NCBI GenBank assembly: GCA_028753945.1 | Contig: JAPNXP010000004.1 | Coordinates: 4,836,001-4,900,000, forward strand | Reading direction: 5' to 3' | Length of the DNA: 64,000 bases | Origin: Hexactinellida sp. DTS-2022 | Taxonomy: Eukaryota > Porifera > Hexactinellida | Part shown: positions 63,658 through 64,000 of the stretch, piece after piece | Numbering within the stretch: the first letter of the stretch is position 1 | How the letters are laid out: the number at the start of each line of letters is the position of its first letter | Notes under the pieces: generated by a model | The model's input: the letters and a program-made list of their open reading frames with translations, nothing else | What the model was told of the DNA's origin: nothing | Database searches by the model: none | Made by a program: the position numbers and the translations under genes

Positions 63658-64000
63658 TTATTCGTGTTAGAATAACATAATAGTTAATGCATAGACTGAA
63701 TCTAATTTATACACAAATACAACGGAAGCTTGTCAACTTCAATAGTAGTTATATCAATAGAAACCCAATGGTGCAGCGATAATTGGAGCTACAAGTTACT
63801 CTGTAATACATGCAAGGAGAATGTCGCGTATAAGAAGTCCATAAGATCTTTGTTGAGTGAATAAACTTATTGGGTGCACATAGAAATACGGAGAAATATC
63901 GTAGTAAGTTAATAACATTAATGGACTGTGTAACTTGTATCGGTAGAATCTGTATTTATATTAGTTTACAGTTTTCATACGTATATTCATTCGGTCTAGA
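63658..64000. other. Presumed PTPN9 5' flank
   Basis: No TATA box or repeat I can support; AT-rich. Confidence 0.35.

Noticed and set aside
1-64000. CRISPR arrays, operons, bacterial ribosome-binding sites, tRNA or rRNA genes
   Set aside because: The window is eukaryotic with GT-AG introns; I saw no regularly spaced repeat-spacer array and no convincing tRNA cloverleaf or rRNA sequence by eye.

Overview
This is nuclear DNA of an animal. Genes are split by GT-AG introns, intergenic DNA is AT-rich and full of small DNA transposons, and the gene set is metazoan: a MyD88-type Death/TIR adaptor, a BCL9/Legless Wnt coactivator, peflin, a MAPKAPK-type kinase and a PTPN9/MEG2 phosphatase. No vertebrate or insect hallmark is visible. 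The protein divergence, and a tandem family of coiled-coil plus NHL-propeller proteins, suggest an early-branching invertebrate. A sponge, perhaps a glass sponge, is my guess, held at low confidence. || Layout. A single-exon MyD88-like gene lies on the plus strand (1205-2638). Every other gene is on the minus strand. A BCL9/Legless-like gene of 15 exons fills 3704-24839; its splice phases agree throughout and give about 1788 residues, with two AT-hooks, an acidic serine tract, the Pygopus-binding HD1, a 120-residue Q/H tract and a possible beta-catenin-binding HD2. From 24.8 to 29.2 kb there are only transposon remains. From 29.2 to 47.0 kb lie four intact, intronless coiled-coil/NHL genes on tandemly duplicated segments. 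A 1.57-kb foldback element, degraded KRBA2/Ginger-type transposase pieces and other repeats sit between them. Next come a MAPKAPK-like kinase (47610-48755), peflin (51216-52740, 2 exons) and PTPN9 (53268-63657, 8 exons, 790 residues, CRAL-TRIO plus PTP). || Function. MyD88 and a p38-activated MAPKAPK belong to the same innate/stress signalling network. BCL9 acts in nuclear Wnt signalling. Peflin is a calcium-responsive adaptor for ER-to-Golgi vesicle transport, and PTPN9 acts on secretory vesicles. Nothing indicates that the cluster is co-regulated; it looks like ordinary gene order. || The most striking feature is the mobile DNA: at least ten families of non-autonomous elements that mostly end in CAGT...ACTG and sit in TA dinucleotides (pogo/Tigger-like), together with hAT-like elements showing 8-bp target duplications and several nested insertions. 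Both the foldback element and a MITE nested inside it can be matched to their empty sites within this window.
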